DNA of 51,270 bases from Arachnopeziza araneosa (Eukaryota; Ascomycota; Leotiomycetes; Helotiales; Arachnopezizaceae), in assembly GCA_003988855.1 (NCBI GenBank), contig QYAI01000251.1, forward strand, positions 1 to 51,270, read 5' to 3'. Both the position numbers and the translations under genes were made by a program. The notes below the pieces were generated by a model. It was not told the DNA's origin and searched no databases. It saw nothing but the letters and a program-made list of their open reading frames with translations. This document shows positions 21,255-33,063 of the stretch, in pieces (the first letter of the stretch is position 1; every line of letters starts with the position of its first letter).

Positions 21255-22898
21255 TCACAGAATATAGCGAAATCCCTCTTGCTCCCAATCCGTCTCGTCC
21301 GCTCCTGCACTTGGCAACTCGACCACCCCACTCTCGCCGCTTTCATTCTTAGGTTCAGCATCAATACTCACTCCCTGCATTCGATCTCTCCTTGTATTCT
21401 CCCAATTCATATAGAATCTCAAGACCAGAATATCCACGATTCCCAAACACAGACAAATGACACAAACTTTGCAACCAGTCTGATATCCAGGTGCCTCGCG
21501 CGCGAAAAAGACTTGTGGGCCGGAGATATTCCCTGCACAGTAGGCGAGGAAAACAATTGCGCTAACGACGGTCTTTTTGGTGTAGCCAGCTACGTCACTG
21601 GCGATGATGCTGAGACTAAGTGGGAAACCGGAGGCGTAAGAAGCGAATATGAAAGCGCCGCTGAGACGGCCAGCGGTGTGGGACCGAGGGAGGTAGCCGA
21701 CTAGTGTCCAGCCAAGAACTGAGATGCAGAGGAGAGCGGCGATGATGAAGCAGCGTGAACGACGGAGTTTGGTGGCGAGGTAGGCGGCGCTGAGAGTGAA
21801 GAGGATTTGGCAGCCTCCTTGGGGCATGCTGAGAAGGAGGGTGTGAAGTTCATTGTAACCGAGACCTTTGATGATAACTGATGTGAACTGGATACGCTTA
21901 GTTGGTTTGACTTATGATTTGAGGATCATTGGTCAAGTGACGTACATTGGTGACACCACCATTAGGAAGACTAGTGAGAGCTGTATAGAAAAACAGTAAC
22001 CATGTTTTTGGATCCTTTACCGCCTCTAGAGCTTGATATGGATTCCAACGTGTGTTCTTAAAACTATGAGAATGCTTCTGAGGTCGACTGTAGGCAATCT
22101 CACGTTCGTGGGATGTGAGCCAAGGAGCGTTCATGGCGCTATCGGGCATGAAGAACATCAAGAGAAGTGACCAAATAAAAGTAATGAGGCCAAAAATGAT
22201 AAAAAGCCAGCGCCATGGAGCTAAAGGGCTGCGAATTTCTCCTACCGCATATGCAAGAACTCCTCCAAAGACAGAAGCAACCCCATTTCCAGCAAACCAT
22301 ATGCCATGCCTCAGGGAATGTTCGGATGGTTTATACCACAAGCCAGTAATCAGACTGAATCCTGGGCTGATGATACTTTCAAATACACCGAGAAATACAC
22401 GAAGAACAATAAGAGATGAAAAGCTTGAGGCGGCACCGTGGCACATGAGGACTATTGACCAGCAGAGAATAGCCGCTGCCAAATATTTCCCAAGAGGAAA
22501 TTTGACAAAGCCAACCGAGCCTGGAAAGCTTGCCACAAGGTAACCAAAGTAGAAAGCGCTGCTGCACCAAGAATACTGCTGGCCTATCAAATGCTATACG
22601 GCTATCAGATGCGGAAAATTGTTCAGGAAGAGATATTACAATATCTGTTTGAATTCCCATCACCGCTGTATACCCAAGTGTAATCTTGTCGAGATATTGA
22701 AGCACATAAGTGAAAAACATCAGAGGCATCAAGCTACTCGCATTAGCTTGCCAAGATGGTCCTCGGAGGTAGCCTTGCAACTCACTGGAAATCGATTTTG
22801 CGGAGTAGAGCTCTTTCTTCGTCATCCACAATGACGAGAGGAAGTGGAACTTTCTCATTGAGTTGGATGTCAATAGGATCAGAGGCCTTTGCTTCCAT
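21255..22898 (-). CDS. MFS transporter, allantoate permease (Dal5-like) family
   Basis: Plasma-membrane anion:cation symporters of this family import allantoate, ureidosuccinate, nicotinate, small peptides and related organic anions. Exons on the minus strand are 22898-22786, 22733-22640, 22593-21946 and 21887-21255; introns are 52, 46 and 58 bp; the product is 495 residues. Splicing gives the diagnostic N-terminal run LRKIDFHLMPLMFFTYVLQYLDK, then GYTAVMGIQTDI joined to HLIGQQYSW. FGYLVASFPG, a GFSLITGLWYKPSEHSLRHG block and NGGVTN-FTSVIIKGLGYNE follow. About twelve membrane segments fit. The gene is intact and diverges from the Zn2Cys6 regulator across 612 bp, suggesting joint control. Confidence 0.92.
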
Positions 22899-22958
22899 GG
22901 TGAATCTAGAGAATCAATACTGAAGATGATTTGTGCTTGGCAAGTTACGACTAATAAT

Positions 22959-23271
22959 CGATAAAGATAGAGAGCAAGAATTCCTTCAGGAGTGCCTTAT
23001 TTGGGAAGAAAGAGAAGTTGATATTTGGCAAAGAAAGCTCAACTGGAATGGAAACGCATATACGCATATATATACTCAAATTGAATCATCTTATCATGAC
23101 CGACTGATGTATCGATTAAGTGACTTTCTTATCACCGCAAGGCTGGGAGCTGATCGACACAGGATCCTGCAGGATACGCATTTCGACGAGGAGGTGGGCT
23201 GACCAGTCTCCAGCACACAGCAATATATTGATCGGAAATGACAGCTTGAGACTGTACGAAGGATGCGATAA
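22959..23271. promoter_or_regulatory. Cluster of GATA-factor (HGATAR) sites
   Basis: The region between the divergent transporter and regulator contains HGATAR sequences at 22959-22964, 22965-22970, 23090-23095 (reverse), 23129-23134 (reverse) and 23266-23271. Fungal AreA/Nit2 GATA factors bind such pairs at nitrogen-regulated genes, including allantoate permease genes. About two or three would be expected by chance in AT-rich DNA of this length, so the support is moderate. Confidence 0.4.
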
Positions 23272-23510
23272 GCAGTCTTCCTAGCCTTGCAGCGGGATAA
23301 AGGAAGATGGAGGTTGTTCGCTCCATTTTCCGTTCACTGAGTTAGTGGCGTTCTGGTTGGTTCTGATTGGTCCCATTTTCCTAGCGGGAATCGGCAAGAA
23401 GTAACCAGGTCGACCTTCGTCATCCTCATAATTCCTGACAACTCTCATCTCAGTCTCCCTATATCGTGTAATGTGGGTCTTGATCAGAGTAGCGGAGAAA
23501 TGGAATGAAA

Positions 23511-25438
23511 ATGCCACGAAGTTCGAAATCAGAGTTCCGAATCAAGAAAGGTGGATATCAACCCTCATCATGAATTCCCCGCTCTGATATTCCTGCTGAT
23601 CCAGTTAGGCTGTGAGTCTTGTCGGAAAAGTCATCTCAAATGTGACGGGAAGACACCTTCTTGCAAAAGATGTGTTGAGAAAGGTCGCCTATGCGCTTGG
23701 CCCAAGCCAGAGAGACGCCCCAGGTATGGCAGGCATGCGAACCAACCATCGAGATCTAGGTCTCTTATTCCTGCCATCACTCCTGCGATGCAGACTTCAC
23801 TAGGAAATCTCATGGAAAACGCAGCCAATGGCATGTTGTCAGCATCTCAAGATAGGATAGACATTGATCTATTGCTTGCTTCTCGTTTGCAGAAGAGCAT
23901 GGACTTCAATAGCCTGGAATCTGCTGAGCCGAAGATTTCAAGCATTAGAGGCTCCTTTAGTCCGACTCCAGAGTCATCTGTTACCAAGGGTGGAATGTTT
24001 CATCCCAACCATGCAAACAGTCCCCCCCAGCAATACCAGCGTCACCTGGCCGCTCAATGGGCCGCTCCCCGCCCGTTTGACCTATCGGGGTATTCAATGA
24101 CACTACCGAACTCCATGGAATTGGATTTCAAAACTCACCGAGCTTTGTGGCATTACACAAGTACTTTTTCGATCTACAGGACAACAAAAGAACCCATGTG
24201 GGGAACTCACAAACTTCTTTTGGACCATGGCACCAAAAGTATCATGATCATGCACTTTATTCTTGCGGTTGCAATCAACGATGTTTACCATCGGCAAGGC
24301 ATGGAAACCCCGTTGGAAGCGCGAGATCATTTTGCAGCAGGAGCGCGAGAGCTGAAAGACTTGATTCGGAGGGATTCCAGAGAGGATTTTATAATAGTAA
24401 TGGCAGGCTTCCTGTTTCTGTACTGGTACATGCCAACAAGCAGATATGTGCCACGGTACCAAATCCAGCAGCTCAGTATGATCGTTTTGAGCTACTTTAA
24501 AAGGCATGAGCTCGATTGCTATTGTCTGGAAGCCTGTACTAACGAGATAACTAATCGGGAACGCCCAGTTCTAGCGCGTCTTGTAATATGGATATTTGAT
24601 GAAGACGTGAAGTGTGGATTCCAAGGCTATGGTGGATATTTTGCAACATATTTAACAGCACACCGGGAACGGACAATGGCTGTATACGAAGTCTCACGGA
24701 CAGCGCTCAAAGCCCATTTCGGCACTATGTATCCGGATGATCAAAAATCGGATGATGACAACAACATCATGGAACTCGAATTTTTGTGGGCTCTGACTAC
24801 GCTTTGGCAAGATATCAATAATCTATCTCCAGGCCGAGGTGTATCCAAGGCTCATGAACACATCGAACAGAGATTTTGTTTCTTGGAGAAGGTCTGTGAT
24901 ATCTCTATTCCTTATGAATTTCTACTAACAGATGCAGAAATATTCATATGTTTTCTTGAAAGCTGCCAGCACACAACCTCGCACACGAGACACACGAGTA
25001 TTGATCAATGCAGATTATGATGTTGTCCTTTTCCACGCGCTAAGGGTCTACTATTTCCGCGCCAATACTTTAGACTCTAGCATGTCTGAGGAAATTCCAA
25101 CCGACATCCAAGCGGCACTCAAGAGTATGGTTGATATTATAGACCGAACCTTTGCATCAAAGACAAGCGATCTTCACGACAGGCTCCAGTGGCCATTGTT
25201 CCTTGCCGGAATCGAAATCGAAGGTGGGACATACAGGAACTGGATTTTAAACACCATTACCAGCCCCAGAGCAAGAGCTGTTCTGCAGCAGACAATTGAC
25301 CACCAGAAATCCTCCGGTAGGCGTTTGGCGATGGTTGTGATCAAAGCATTGCTATGTGAAGGCGAGATAGGGCTAAGTTATTCGATTTCTTCCGACCAGG
25401 ATTCATTCCTTGACACAATCAGTCAGCAAATTTTTTGA
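23511..25438 (+). CDS. Zn(II)2Cys6 transcription factor
   Basis: Exons 23511-23550, 23609-24891 and 24932-25438, with introns of 58 and 40 bp, give 609 residues. The first exon (MPRSSKSEFRIKK) splices into GCESCRKSHLKCDGKTPSCKR and so completes a binuclear cluster with spacing CX2CX6CX6CX2CX6C (Cys 15, 18, 25, 32, 35, 42). This choice of start is much better than any start inside the intron. Downstream lies the weakly conserved helical region of fungal transcription factors (SMELDFKTHRALWHYTS; LFLYWYMPTSRY). The second intron carries a CTAAC branch site and removes an otherwise frame-breaking segment. The gene diverges from the MFS transporter and is followed by the M20 amidohydrolase, so it is a plausible pathway-specific regulator of both. 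Confidence 0.9.
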
Positions 25439-26187
25439 ATATTTGTTTTTTGTTTAATATTGGCGTATGGAGGGCCAAGTGATTGATAAAGTTTCTTTAT
25501 CTTCATCTTCGTCCAGTATAATTTCTCGTAGTATGGCGTACTTCCGGGGTCTTGATACCTTACGAACCTTGATGTTTGGAAATAGTTATGTTCTCAAGTT
25601 ATGATATTATATAACGGAATCTTGAGCCAATAAACAATGCAAGCACAACAATACAAAACAAAAAATGGATCAGCACTCTTCTGGCTTCTATCATTATCGT
25701 GCATGCGGGTTACTGTTTTTGGGCTTCATAGTGAACTACTTGTCAGCTGGTGTAAATCAGTCTAGTCCGCGCACCTGTACACACCCTCTCAAACATCTCC
25801 ACTCCTTTCGGACAGTCAACATCTTTCTCGGAAAGCCAAACAAATACCGAGTACACATTTGAATGCTTGGTTGGCTAGTAACCCTTACTCTGGCTGTCGG
25901 AAATCTTGTCCAATCACGACTCGCCGGGATTTTGGGAGGCTTTTAACGAACTTGGCGTATTGATCCAACCTTTCCTATCAACGCCCGGGCCAGGAAGCCG
26001 AAGCAAATATCTAAGACGCAAACGACGCTGACTTACTTCTCGGTGACCACCAAAAGAATAGGCCAAGCTGACGGACAAGTATAAGAGTCTCTTGATTGTC
26101 GCTCGGAATCTCAGTTCCCCTCATTCTACGTCACCACCTGTCAGAGTACATATTATTTCGAATCGTACTTGCAATCAAGAGGACAAA
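25439..26187. other. Intergenic, no gene seen
   Basis: Holds the regulator's 3' flank and the upstream region of the M20 hydrolase. Confidence 0.4.
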
Positions 26188-27754
26188 ATGGCTCCAACAT
26201 GGACTGAATATCAAGAAGTCATCAACAAACAAATTCACGATCTCGACCCCGAACTCCATGACATAAACCGCAAGGTTCTCCACATCCCCTCCTCCTCTAC
26301 CGAACATCACATGGCCCTTCATACTAACCTCCTCTAGATTCACCAGAATCCCGAACTGGGTTACGAAGAATTCAAAGCTCATGAAAACGTCGTTGCGTTC
26401 CTCCGCTCTCAAGGCCTCACCGTGACTCCCCACGCATTCGGTCTCGAAACGTCTTTCGTCTGCGACTATGGTTCATCCGATGGCCCAACCGTCGCCTTTA
26501 ACGTTGAATATGACGCCCTCCCCGGCATCGGCCACGCATGCGGACACAATCTCATTGCCACTGGTTCCCTGGCTGCTTTCCTCGGCACGGTAGCTGTCAT
26601 GAAGAAATACTCCTTGTCCGGCCGAGCCCGCTGTCTCGGCACCCCAGCAGAGGAGGGCGGTGGTGGGAAACTGAAGCTCATCGAAGCCGGCGCTTATGAT
26701 GGCGTTGCCGCGACCTTCATGACGCACCCCTTCTCCATCCCCACCAACGTTACGTACGGGACGTGCCTGGCATCAGCCAAGTTCCGGGCCACGTTCACGG
26801 GCAAGGCCGCTCACGCGGCGGCTGCTCCCCACGAAGGCGTCAATGCCTTGGATGCGGCGGTCCTCGCCTACAATGGGACGAGCATGTTGCGGCAGCAGAT
26901 CAAACCGGATCAGAGGATCCAAGGAGTCTTGCTAGAGGGCGGCCAGCGGCCGAATGTCATCACGCCAAAGAGCGTGTTGGACTACAACGTGCGCGGGGCG
27001 ACATTGAAAGACACCAAAGAACTGCAAGAGAGGGTGAAGAGATGTTTTGAGGGAGCAGCAATTGCGACGGGGTGCGAGGTTGGGTTTTTGGAGTATGTAT
27101 TACCCTCTCGCCTCTTTGGCCCTTTCCCTTATTCCTCTCTCGACATGTCTGATAAACGAGATTCTAATACGAAGACAGGACAAACACATACGCAGATCTC
27201 CGACCCAGTCGAGCGATCTGTCTTGCCTTCTCTGAGATCATGAAAAGCGTCGCTCCGGAGCAGACCTGGACAGTTGGCGAGACGGAAGAACCAGGTGCTT
27301 ATTCCACGGATCAAGGTACCGTACATGTCCTCTAACATCCCCGCCCTCCCTCCCTCCCCAACCTTCACTTTAAACCTCTACCTCTACCTCTACCTCCACT
27401 TCCATCTCCTCTTCCTCTTCCTCTTCCTCTTCCTCTTCCTCTTCCTCTTCCTCTTCCCTCTCCCAATCTCACTCCACCTCTCCACCACTCCACCGCCCGC
27501 TGACACCTTACCAAGGAAACGTGTCCCACCTCGTCCCCTCCTTCCACGGCCTCTACGCCATCCCCATCAAGGACAACGCCGCGAACCACACGCCCGGCTT
27601 CACGGAGGCGGCGGGCACCGACGCGGCGCACGCCCTGACGCTAGCGACGAGTAGGGGCATGGCCGGCGTGGCGGTGAGGATTCTGAGCGATGGGGCATTT
27701 GCGCAGGAGGTCAGGAAGGGCTGGGAGGAGTGGAAGAGCAGGCTGGGGGAGTAG
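26188..27754 (+). CDS. M20 family amidohydrolase / dipeptidase
   Basis: Exons 26188-26274, 26338-27092, 27179-27315 and 27516-27754; introns are 63, 86 and 200 bp; the product is 405 residues. The M20D family contains metal-dependent N-acyl-amino-acid and dipeptide hydrolases, for example PM20D2. Visible motifs are IHQNPELGYEEF (from residue 30), YDALPGIGHACGHN with the metal-binding HACGHN at 95-100, GTPAEEGGGGK at about 130-140 with the catalytic Glu pair, and a lid domain with GKAAHAAAAPHEGVNAL. The C-terminal part reads TNTYADLRPS after intron 2 and DQGNVSHLVPSFHGLYAI after intron 3. The enzyme appears complete. Its position behind the allantoate-type permease and regulator suggests it splits the imported amide or peptide; the substrate is not determinable. 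Confidence 0.92.
27376..27457. repeat. Two hexanucleotide microsatellites inside an intron
   Basis: Within intron 3 of the M20 gene, about four CCTCTA units are followed by about eight CTCTTC units. They inflate this intron to 200 bp, against 63 and 86 bp for the others. Confidence 0.9.
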
Positions 27755-29039
27755 AGTATTTACGCTAAGGCTATGTTTGAAGGAGCATGCTAGCCTAGTA
27801 AACACAAATTATTAATTGATCTTTTAGTAAATCCGAGACTATGTCCCCAATCGTTAGTCATCGACTAGGAAGGCCAACTTTTAGGACAGGATCGCTTATT
27901 CTACACTTAGGAGATGTGATGATCGCTGAATTGAGCGGACTTTCGTCGCTGTTTTATGTGACCTTCGCCCTTTCCGGATCCACAAAAATGCGTTTTAACA
28001 GGGCCACGCTTAGTTTTACCCCTCTATAATCTTTTGAGCAAATTGGTCTCAAGTCGGTCATGCGGTGAGAGGTAGGTCATACTGGCCTCCAGCCTGCAGC
28101 GACTGAAGGCAGATATTTACTTTCTCCTTGCCGCGAGACCTTCTTCCTTAGCTGGGCTAGGGACCGAGACCGTTTTAGGAAAATAATCTAACAGTGGATC
28201 TTCTATCTGTGAGTAGAATCAGAATGTTTGAGAACCGTAACTTTGTAACTTATACACAAATTCTACCGATCATAAGCACACGAGAGAGAATTTCTATGCT
28301 GCAGCTCAGCTCAGCTCATGCGATGATGACGATAACCAGGCTCTTTTGAAGCTGATAGGGTGGTCGTAATGATCATTTGAGATTGGGACGCTGGCGTGTT
28401 GAGAAGGGATGGGGCTTTCGGACTCTTTTGAAAGTATCAGAACCAAAGATTCAACACAAATATTTATATTAGCAGTGGCTTTTTCGCAGATTTCATTTCA
28501 ACTACCTAAGTGTGTTCAGTTCGAGAGATAATAATCAACTGATCCTAATCGCAATCTGAGAAGTTACAGGCAAGTTGCCGAGCATCTAGATCGTAGCTGA
28601 GCAACGTGATTTCGTTGCGCTGTCCAGTTCCATAGCAAATGCAACGCTCGAAAAGAAAGGAAAGCGGAAGCAGAGCTCAGATTCGGGTGAAGAAGGCATC
28701 AACCCCGTCAGATTTCCAGCATACCCATCAATGTTGCCCTTAGGATCCCGGGAGAAAGATAAAAGGAAAGAAGACGATTGAGTTCTGTCAAGCCCCGAGA
28801 GAGAGGCGCCGGTCATAGCTATCTGGTAGATGACACCATATATCGTAGTGATAGTGCCACATTTCCCACACTTGATCAGGCTGCTTGTTGACCATCATTG
28901 ACAGTTTGGACTTGTCTCTTGGATCTACAGCAATATCCACGCAAACTATATCTAGCCCTTTCATCGTGAAAGTGCCAACGAAGTCTTTCAAAGGTGCACA
29001 CGGTGTGCCTAAGACCCGAAAGCGAGGTTAGCGTCTCAG
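27755..29039. other. 1.3-kb stretch with no intact gene
   Basis: A minus-strand open frame at 28788-28991 (KDFVGTFTMKGLDIVCVDIAV) has protein-like composition but I cannot place it in a family. It lies just downstream of the amidase relic and may be part of the same decayed locus. Confidence 0.35.
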
Positions 29040-29398
29040 ACCTTGCATGAGCGACTCGAAACGAGAGCTTACGTTAAGGTTGGTTTTACCAATAACGATT
29101 AAACCCCTTTCTACCAGATACATCAAAGTTAATGGACATTGGTTCTCCAGAAGATGAATATTACAAACCTCATCGATAATTTTAGCACTTGAGTTTGCTT
29201 GGGCATGGAGTAAGGAAAAGCTGCCAACGGTTGTTGGCATCCCAAGATCGTGAGCTTCAAGCCGTGCAGGCTATGGCGCCTGATTTGAGCTAGGGTTTCT
29301 TTGACAAGATCAACACTTGTAAGCTCGCCATTATCCATCAGATTTTGAAGATCGGCGGCGGTCATCCTGACTAAGTTGAGTCGCTGGGACTTCGCCAT
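29040..29398 (-). pseudogene. N-terminal relic of a second amidase
   Basis: Starting at the Met at 29398, the minus strand reads MAKSQRLNLVRMTAADLQNL with SVDLVKETLAQIRRH, the usual N-terminal helices of fungal amidases. It continues to LHGLKL, then jumps out of frame to LGMPTTVGSFSLLHAQANSSA and ERGLIVIGKTNLN. The segment between, which normally carries the catalytic Lys (VKD loop), is deleted. Nothing of the Ser loop follows. It is therefore an inactive fragment, complementary in extent to the N-truncated amidase at 16164-17583, though the two need not be parts of one gene. Confidence 0.75.
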
Positions 29399-29440
29399 TA
29401 TTTTTAGGGTGCACTGGCTGGAGAAGAACTGACGGGACAA

Positions 29441-30041
29441 TTAAAAGAGAGTAATGGTGATTGCACCTGCCTCTTGGAAGCTCTTAGTATATACAATATT
29501 ACCGTGATGAGTATGAGAAGAAAAGGTTGTCAGAATCCGATGAAATAACTTGCTCCACAACCACGCGATATCACTCGACATGTGAATAGACCTATAAGAG
29601 AAATTTTCAATTCAGAGCAAAAGCGAGGTAGTGAATCAGATGTTGGCTCTAAACCCATGGAATCAGGATGAAAAAAATAAAAAATAAAAATAAAGACAAA
29701 AGGAAAAACCCCTCTCGAGGTACAACGTAAAACCCTCCCACCCGGTTTCTTCCTTTGTTTGGGTTCTTAAGTTTATTATTATTATTATTTTAACGGTAAA
29801 GGGGGGTTGTCGGGGCTGTTGTCGTATCGAACTCTATTTACGCTTGACAGGAGAGTGTTAATCAACAGCTGAGCTAATAGAGTGGTTTTGGCGTGATTGC
29901 AAGATGGCTTATTTAATTCTGAATAGGTGGTTGATTTTGGTCGCTTGGGCGACTCTTTTTCGGGTCTCTGCGGTTTGATGGAACAAACATCATGAATTCA
30001 CTCATTTAATGAAGTAGATTGATGTGTGGCTTGATTTTTCT
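29441..30041. other. Intergenic, AT-rich, with a (TTA)n run
   Basis: Includes an A-rich segment around 29670-29705 and TTATTATTATTATTATT at about 29773-29790. No gene is seen; the right end is the 3' flank of the GH3-GNAT gene. Confidence 0.5.
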
Positions 30042-32709
30042 CTACCATTCGTATCCTTCATACTCCCACAATGGTACAAAGCCTAATCGCTCATAAAAAC
30101 CTCGAATGACAACCCAATCGATCCCTACACCTTCCATTCCTCTACGCCGCATATCCTCCATGGCTTTCACCAACAGTGCCAAGCCTACACCTTTCCCCCG
30201 ATTTCCTTGATTCACGCCAACACACCCGATCAATCCAGTTTTCTCCCCAGATGGCATAAGAGGAAGGAATGCAAAATCATCTGCGACCACCGCATCCAGA
30301 CTACACATCAGCGTCCACCCAATCTGCTCATTTGTCATAGGATCGATCGCCACCATAACTTCGTGGTGTTGATTAGCTTCATGCAGACGCTGGAACGCCT
30401 CCACCCAACCTATATTCTTGAACTGTCGACGTTGCTTAACCATGCACTCCTCATACATGTCTCTTGACCATGGGGTAAATTTCAGGTTCAAAGCAGCGAC
30501 ACGAGCCATAGTTTCTGGAGGAGCGATGGATTCAACAATGGATTTGTACATATCTCTCGCTGTGGGAGCCGAGGAATGATGGAAGCCACGGTGGAGGAAA
30601 AAGGATTTCTCGGCTGGGGAGAAGGAGATTGGAACTTGTGGCCATAGACGAGGGAATACAGAACCTATTTGCAGTGTTTTTAAAGATTTGCCTTCTGCTG
30701 AAGCTTGAAGTCCCGATTTGGCCGCGTTGAGGAATGCCGTGCCAAGCCCCTTCTTTTGGGTCTCGGGAAGCACGCCAACAGCAGCGATTTTACCATGGAG
30801 AGCTCCATCCGGTCCTTCCATGAGAAACGAAAGACAGAAACCACTTTCATGGATGTAATGCTTGCCATGTGGTGCTCTCAGAATTTTTGCCAATCGTGGA
30901 AGAGTGATCGACCACTCCGGGAATATTAGTTCCCAAAGACTCCATAAGTGGAGAATATCTTCGTCAAAACTCGACGAGAGACGGATATTATGTTCAATTT
31001 TAGAATGTCTGACCGGAAGATATCCCTGAGGCGAGGCTAGTCCGAATATGACAGCTACCGCGGATCTGAATGCTGGAATGGTCGGCTCGTAGATTGCAAT
31101 GTAGTTTTCAATTTCTTCATTGTTCAAGAAGTCGTAAGGATCACAAGTCGCGATCACAATGAGTTTCTTACTAAGTCTCTTTCCCAAGGAGAACCCTAAA
31201 TCCTTCTGATACTGATTGAGGCTTGCATTTCGTGTGGCAAGTATGACAATATCAGCTTCAGTAATATTTTTGTCATCCTCTTCAGAGATCTTGTGGCCTT
31301 CGTAAAATCTAATACCAAAGATGGCAGGATGCTTCAATCTGAGAACGTCTATGTAAGAATCTAGGATGTGGGGCTCTCTTGTCTTTTCATCTTCACTTTC
31401 AGCTGCACCACTACTTACTGGAGCCTTGCCAGGACTGAGAAACACAATTTTCTTCTTCTGATCCGGGGAGATGGGAAATAAACCTTCAACACTTCTGACC
31501 ACAGTTGTGCTCTTAGCGTACACGTCAAAGGCAAGAGTCGCTTGAGCTGCTTTTCTCTTGGCTATGTCTTCAAGTGGTGAGGCTGGATTCAAGTCGGTAT
31601 CGATCGAATATTTTCTTTTCAAGTCGCTTATCCGGTTGACAGATCTCTCAATGTTTTCCTGCGACAATTCACCTGACTTCACGGCACCAATGACTTCTTC
31701 AATCGCACCCACTTGAGCAGCCATTGTATGACATATCATAACACAGTCGTTCCCAGCCTATTTTGAAACTTCAGCTAGATTTGGAAGAGGATATGTAGCT
31801 TACTTTCAATGCCATCACGGCCCCTTTCTCTGTTCCAAAAGTCGCCTTCACACCGTTCAACTCCAAACAATCGCTTATGATCAAGCCGTCATACCTCATT
31901 TCATGTCTTAGAATATTGATGGCATCAGAATTTATACTTGCTGGCAGTTCTGGGTTCGCGAGATTTGGTAACGCGATATGAGCAGTCATAACCGAGTCCA
32001 CGCCTTCCGTTACAGCTCTCCTAAATGGTATCAGCTCACAAGCATCTAGTTCTCCTTTGGTCTTCAAGATAACAGGGAGCTCATAATGCGAGTCTACGGC
32101 TGTATCTCCATGTCCGGGAAAACTTTTGACACAAGGAATCACATTGCCGTCCTTCAGGCCTTTCACTTGAGCGGAGACAAATCTCCCAACTGTTTCCGGG
32201 TCGTCAGATGGTGATCTCACACCAATCCCTGGATTTTGCGGTTCGGAATTGATATTGGCAACTGGGGAATAATTCATATTTATGCCAACGCTCTTCAACG
32301 TCTCGGCCGTTGCTCTCGCTACTTTGTATGCATCCCCAACCTCACCGGTCGCCCCAAGGGCCATAGCTCCAGGAAGCTGAGTAGCGACAGGTGGTTTGAT
32401 ACGAGTGACAAGGCCATTTTCTTGATCGATTGCTATAAAAAGACCATGCTTATGGCCGGATTCTTTGGCGAACGATTGCAGAGAATTGGTGAGCTCAAGA
32501 AGTTGAGTTGCCGTTGAGACATTGCGAGAGAAGAGGACGATGGCGCCAACTTTGTGGGTTTCGATGAGGGTTTTGATATCAGTGCTTGGATTGTGGCCAT
32601 GAAAACCGACGATAAAGAGCTATTTGGCTTAATATAAAACAGTCATACGATGGCTCAGACATACTTGTCCAACTTTTTGTCTCAACTCTTCTTCAGACCA
32701 TGAAGCCAT
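30042..32709 (-). CDS. GH3 beta-N-acetylglucosaminidase (NagZ type) fused to GNAT acetyltransferase region
   Basis: Exons 32709-32665, 32619-31804 and 31757-30042, with introns of 45 and 46 bp, give 858 residues. The N-terminal half is a NagZ-like glycoside hydrolase 3 barrel: GAIVLFSRN, IAIDQENG, the signature KSFPGHGDTAVDSH (residues 180-193) with the His/Asp general acid pair, and ISDCLEL with the nucleophile Asp at 265. It should release N-acetylglucosamine, perhaps from chitin fragments or glycoconjugates. The C-terminal ~350 residues contain two acetyl-CoA-binding GNAT signatures, GVLPETQKKGLGTAFL and GVNQGNRGKGVGLALL, the second followed by RGFYERLGFVPL. No signal peptide is seen, so it is probably intracellular. 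GH3-GNAT fusions are, to my knowledge, known in fungi. It shares a 354-bp divergent promoter region with ATG22. Confidence 0.9.
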
Positions 32710-32855
32710 CGTCGATGTCTCTTTTCATATTCTCACGGATGTTCCTTCGTCTGAGGGCACGCCGAAAGACTTTGAGTATGCTTCAAGATTTTCTTTCCAT
32801 GATAAAGACTGAGGACCGACCCTAATGACATGGGGGGTTGATTTAAGCTCAATAT

Positions 32856-32861
32856 CACGTG
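32856..32861. promoter_or_regulatory. CACGTG E-box in the divergent GH3-GNAT/ATG22 promoter
   Basis: A perfect palindromic CACGTG, the core site of fungal bHLH factors such as Cbf1, lies between the two start codons. Function is inferred from the motif only. Confidence 0.25.
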
Positions 32862-33063
32862 TTGGACCCACCAGGCATTTCCAATGATTCTCTCCACTGC
32901 CAATGCAACCTCTCATCCCCCATCTTCGAGTTTCCGACGTTACGTGAATGAGGACAAGAATATGGCTATTTTGGAAATGCTTGATGGTAAATCAGATGTT
33001 TTGGGATGACTCCGGCACAATGATAAGATAGCAGCAAACGAGCAAAAGAATTAAAAGGTTGCA

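Noticed and set aside
28586..28991. Continuation of the amidase relic
   Set aside because: The residues here do not match the amidase Ser loop or C-terminal blocks, so I left them unassigned.
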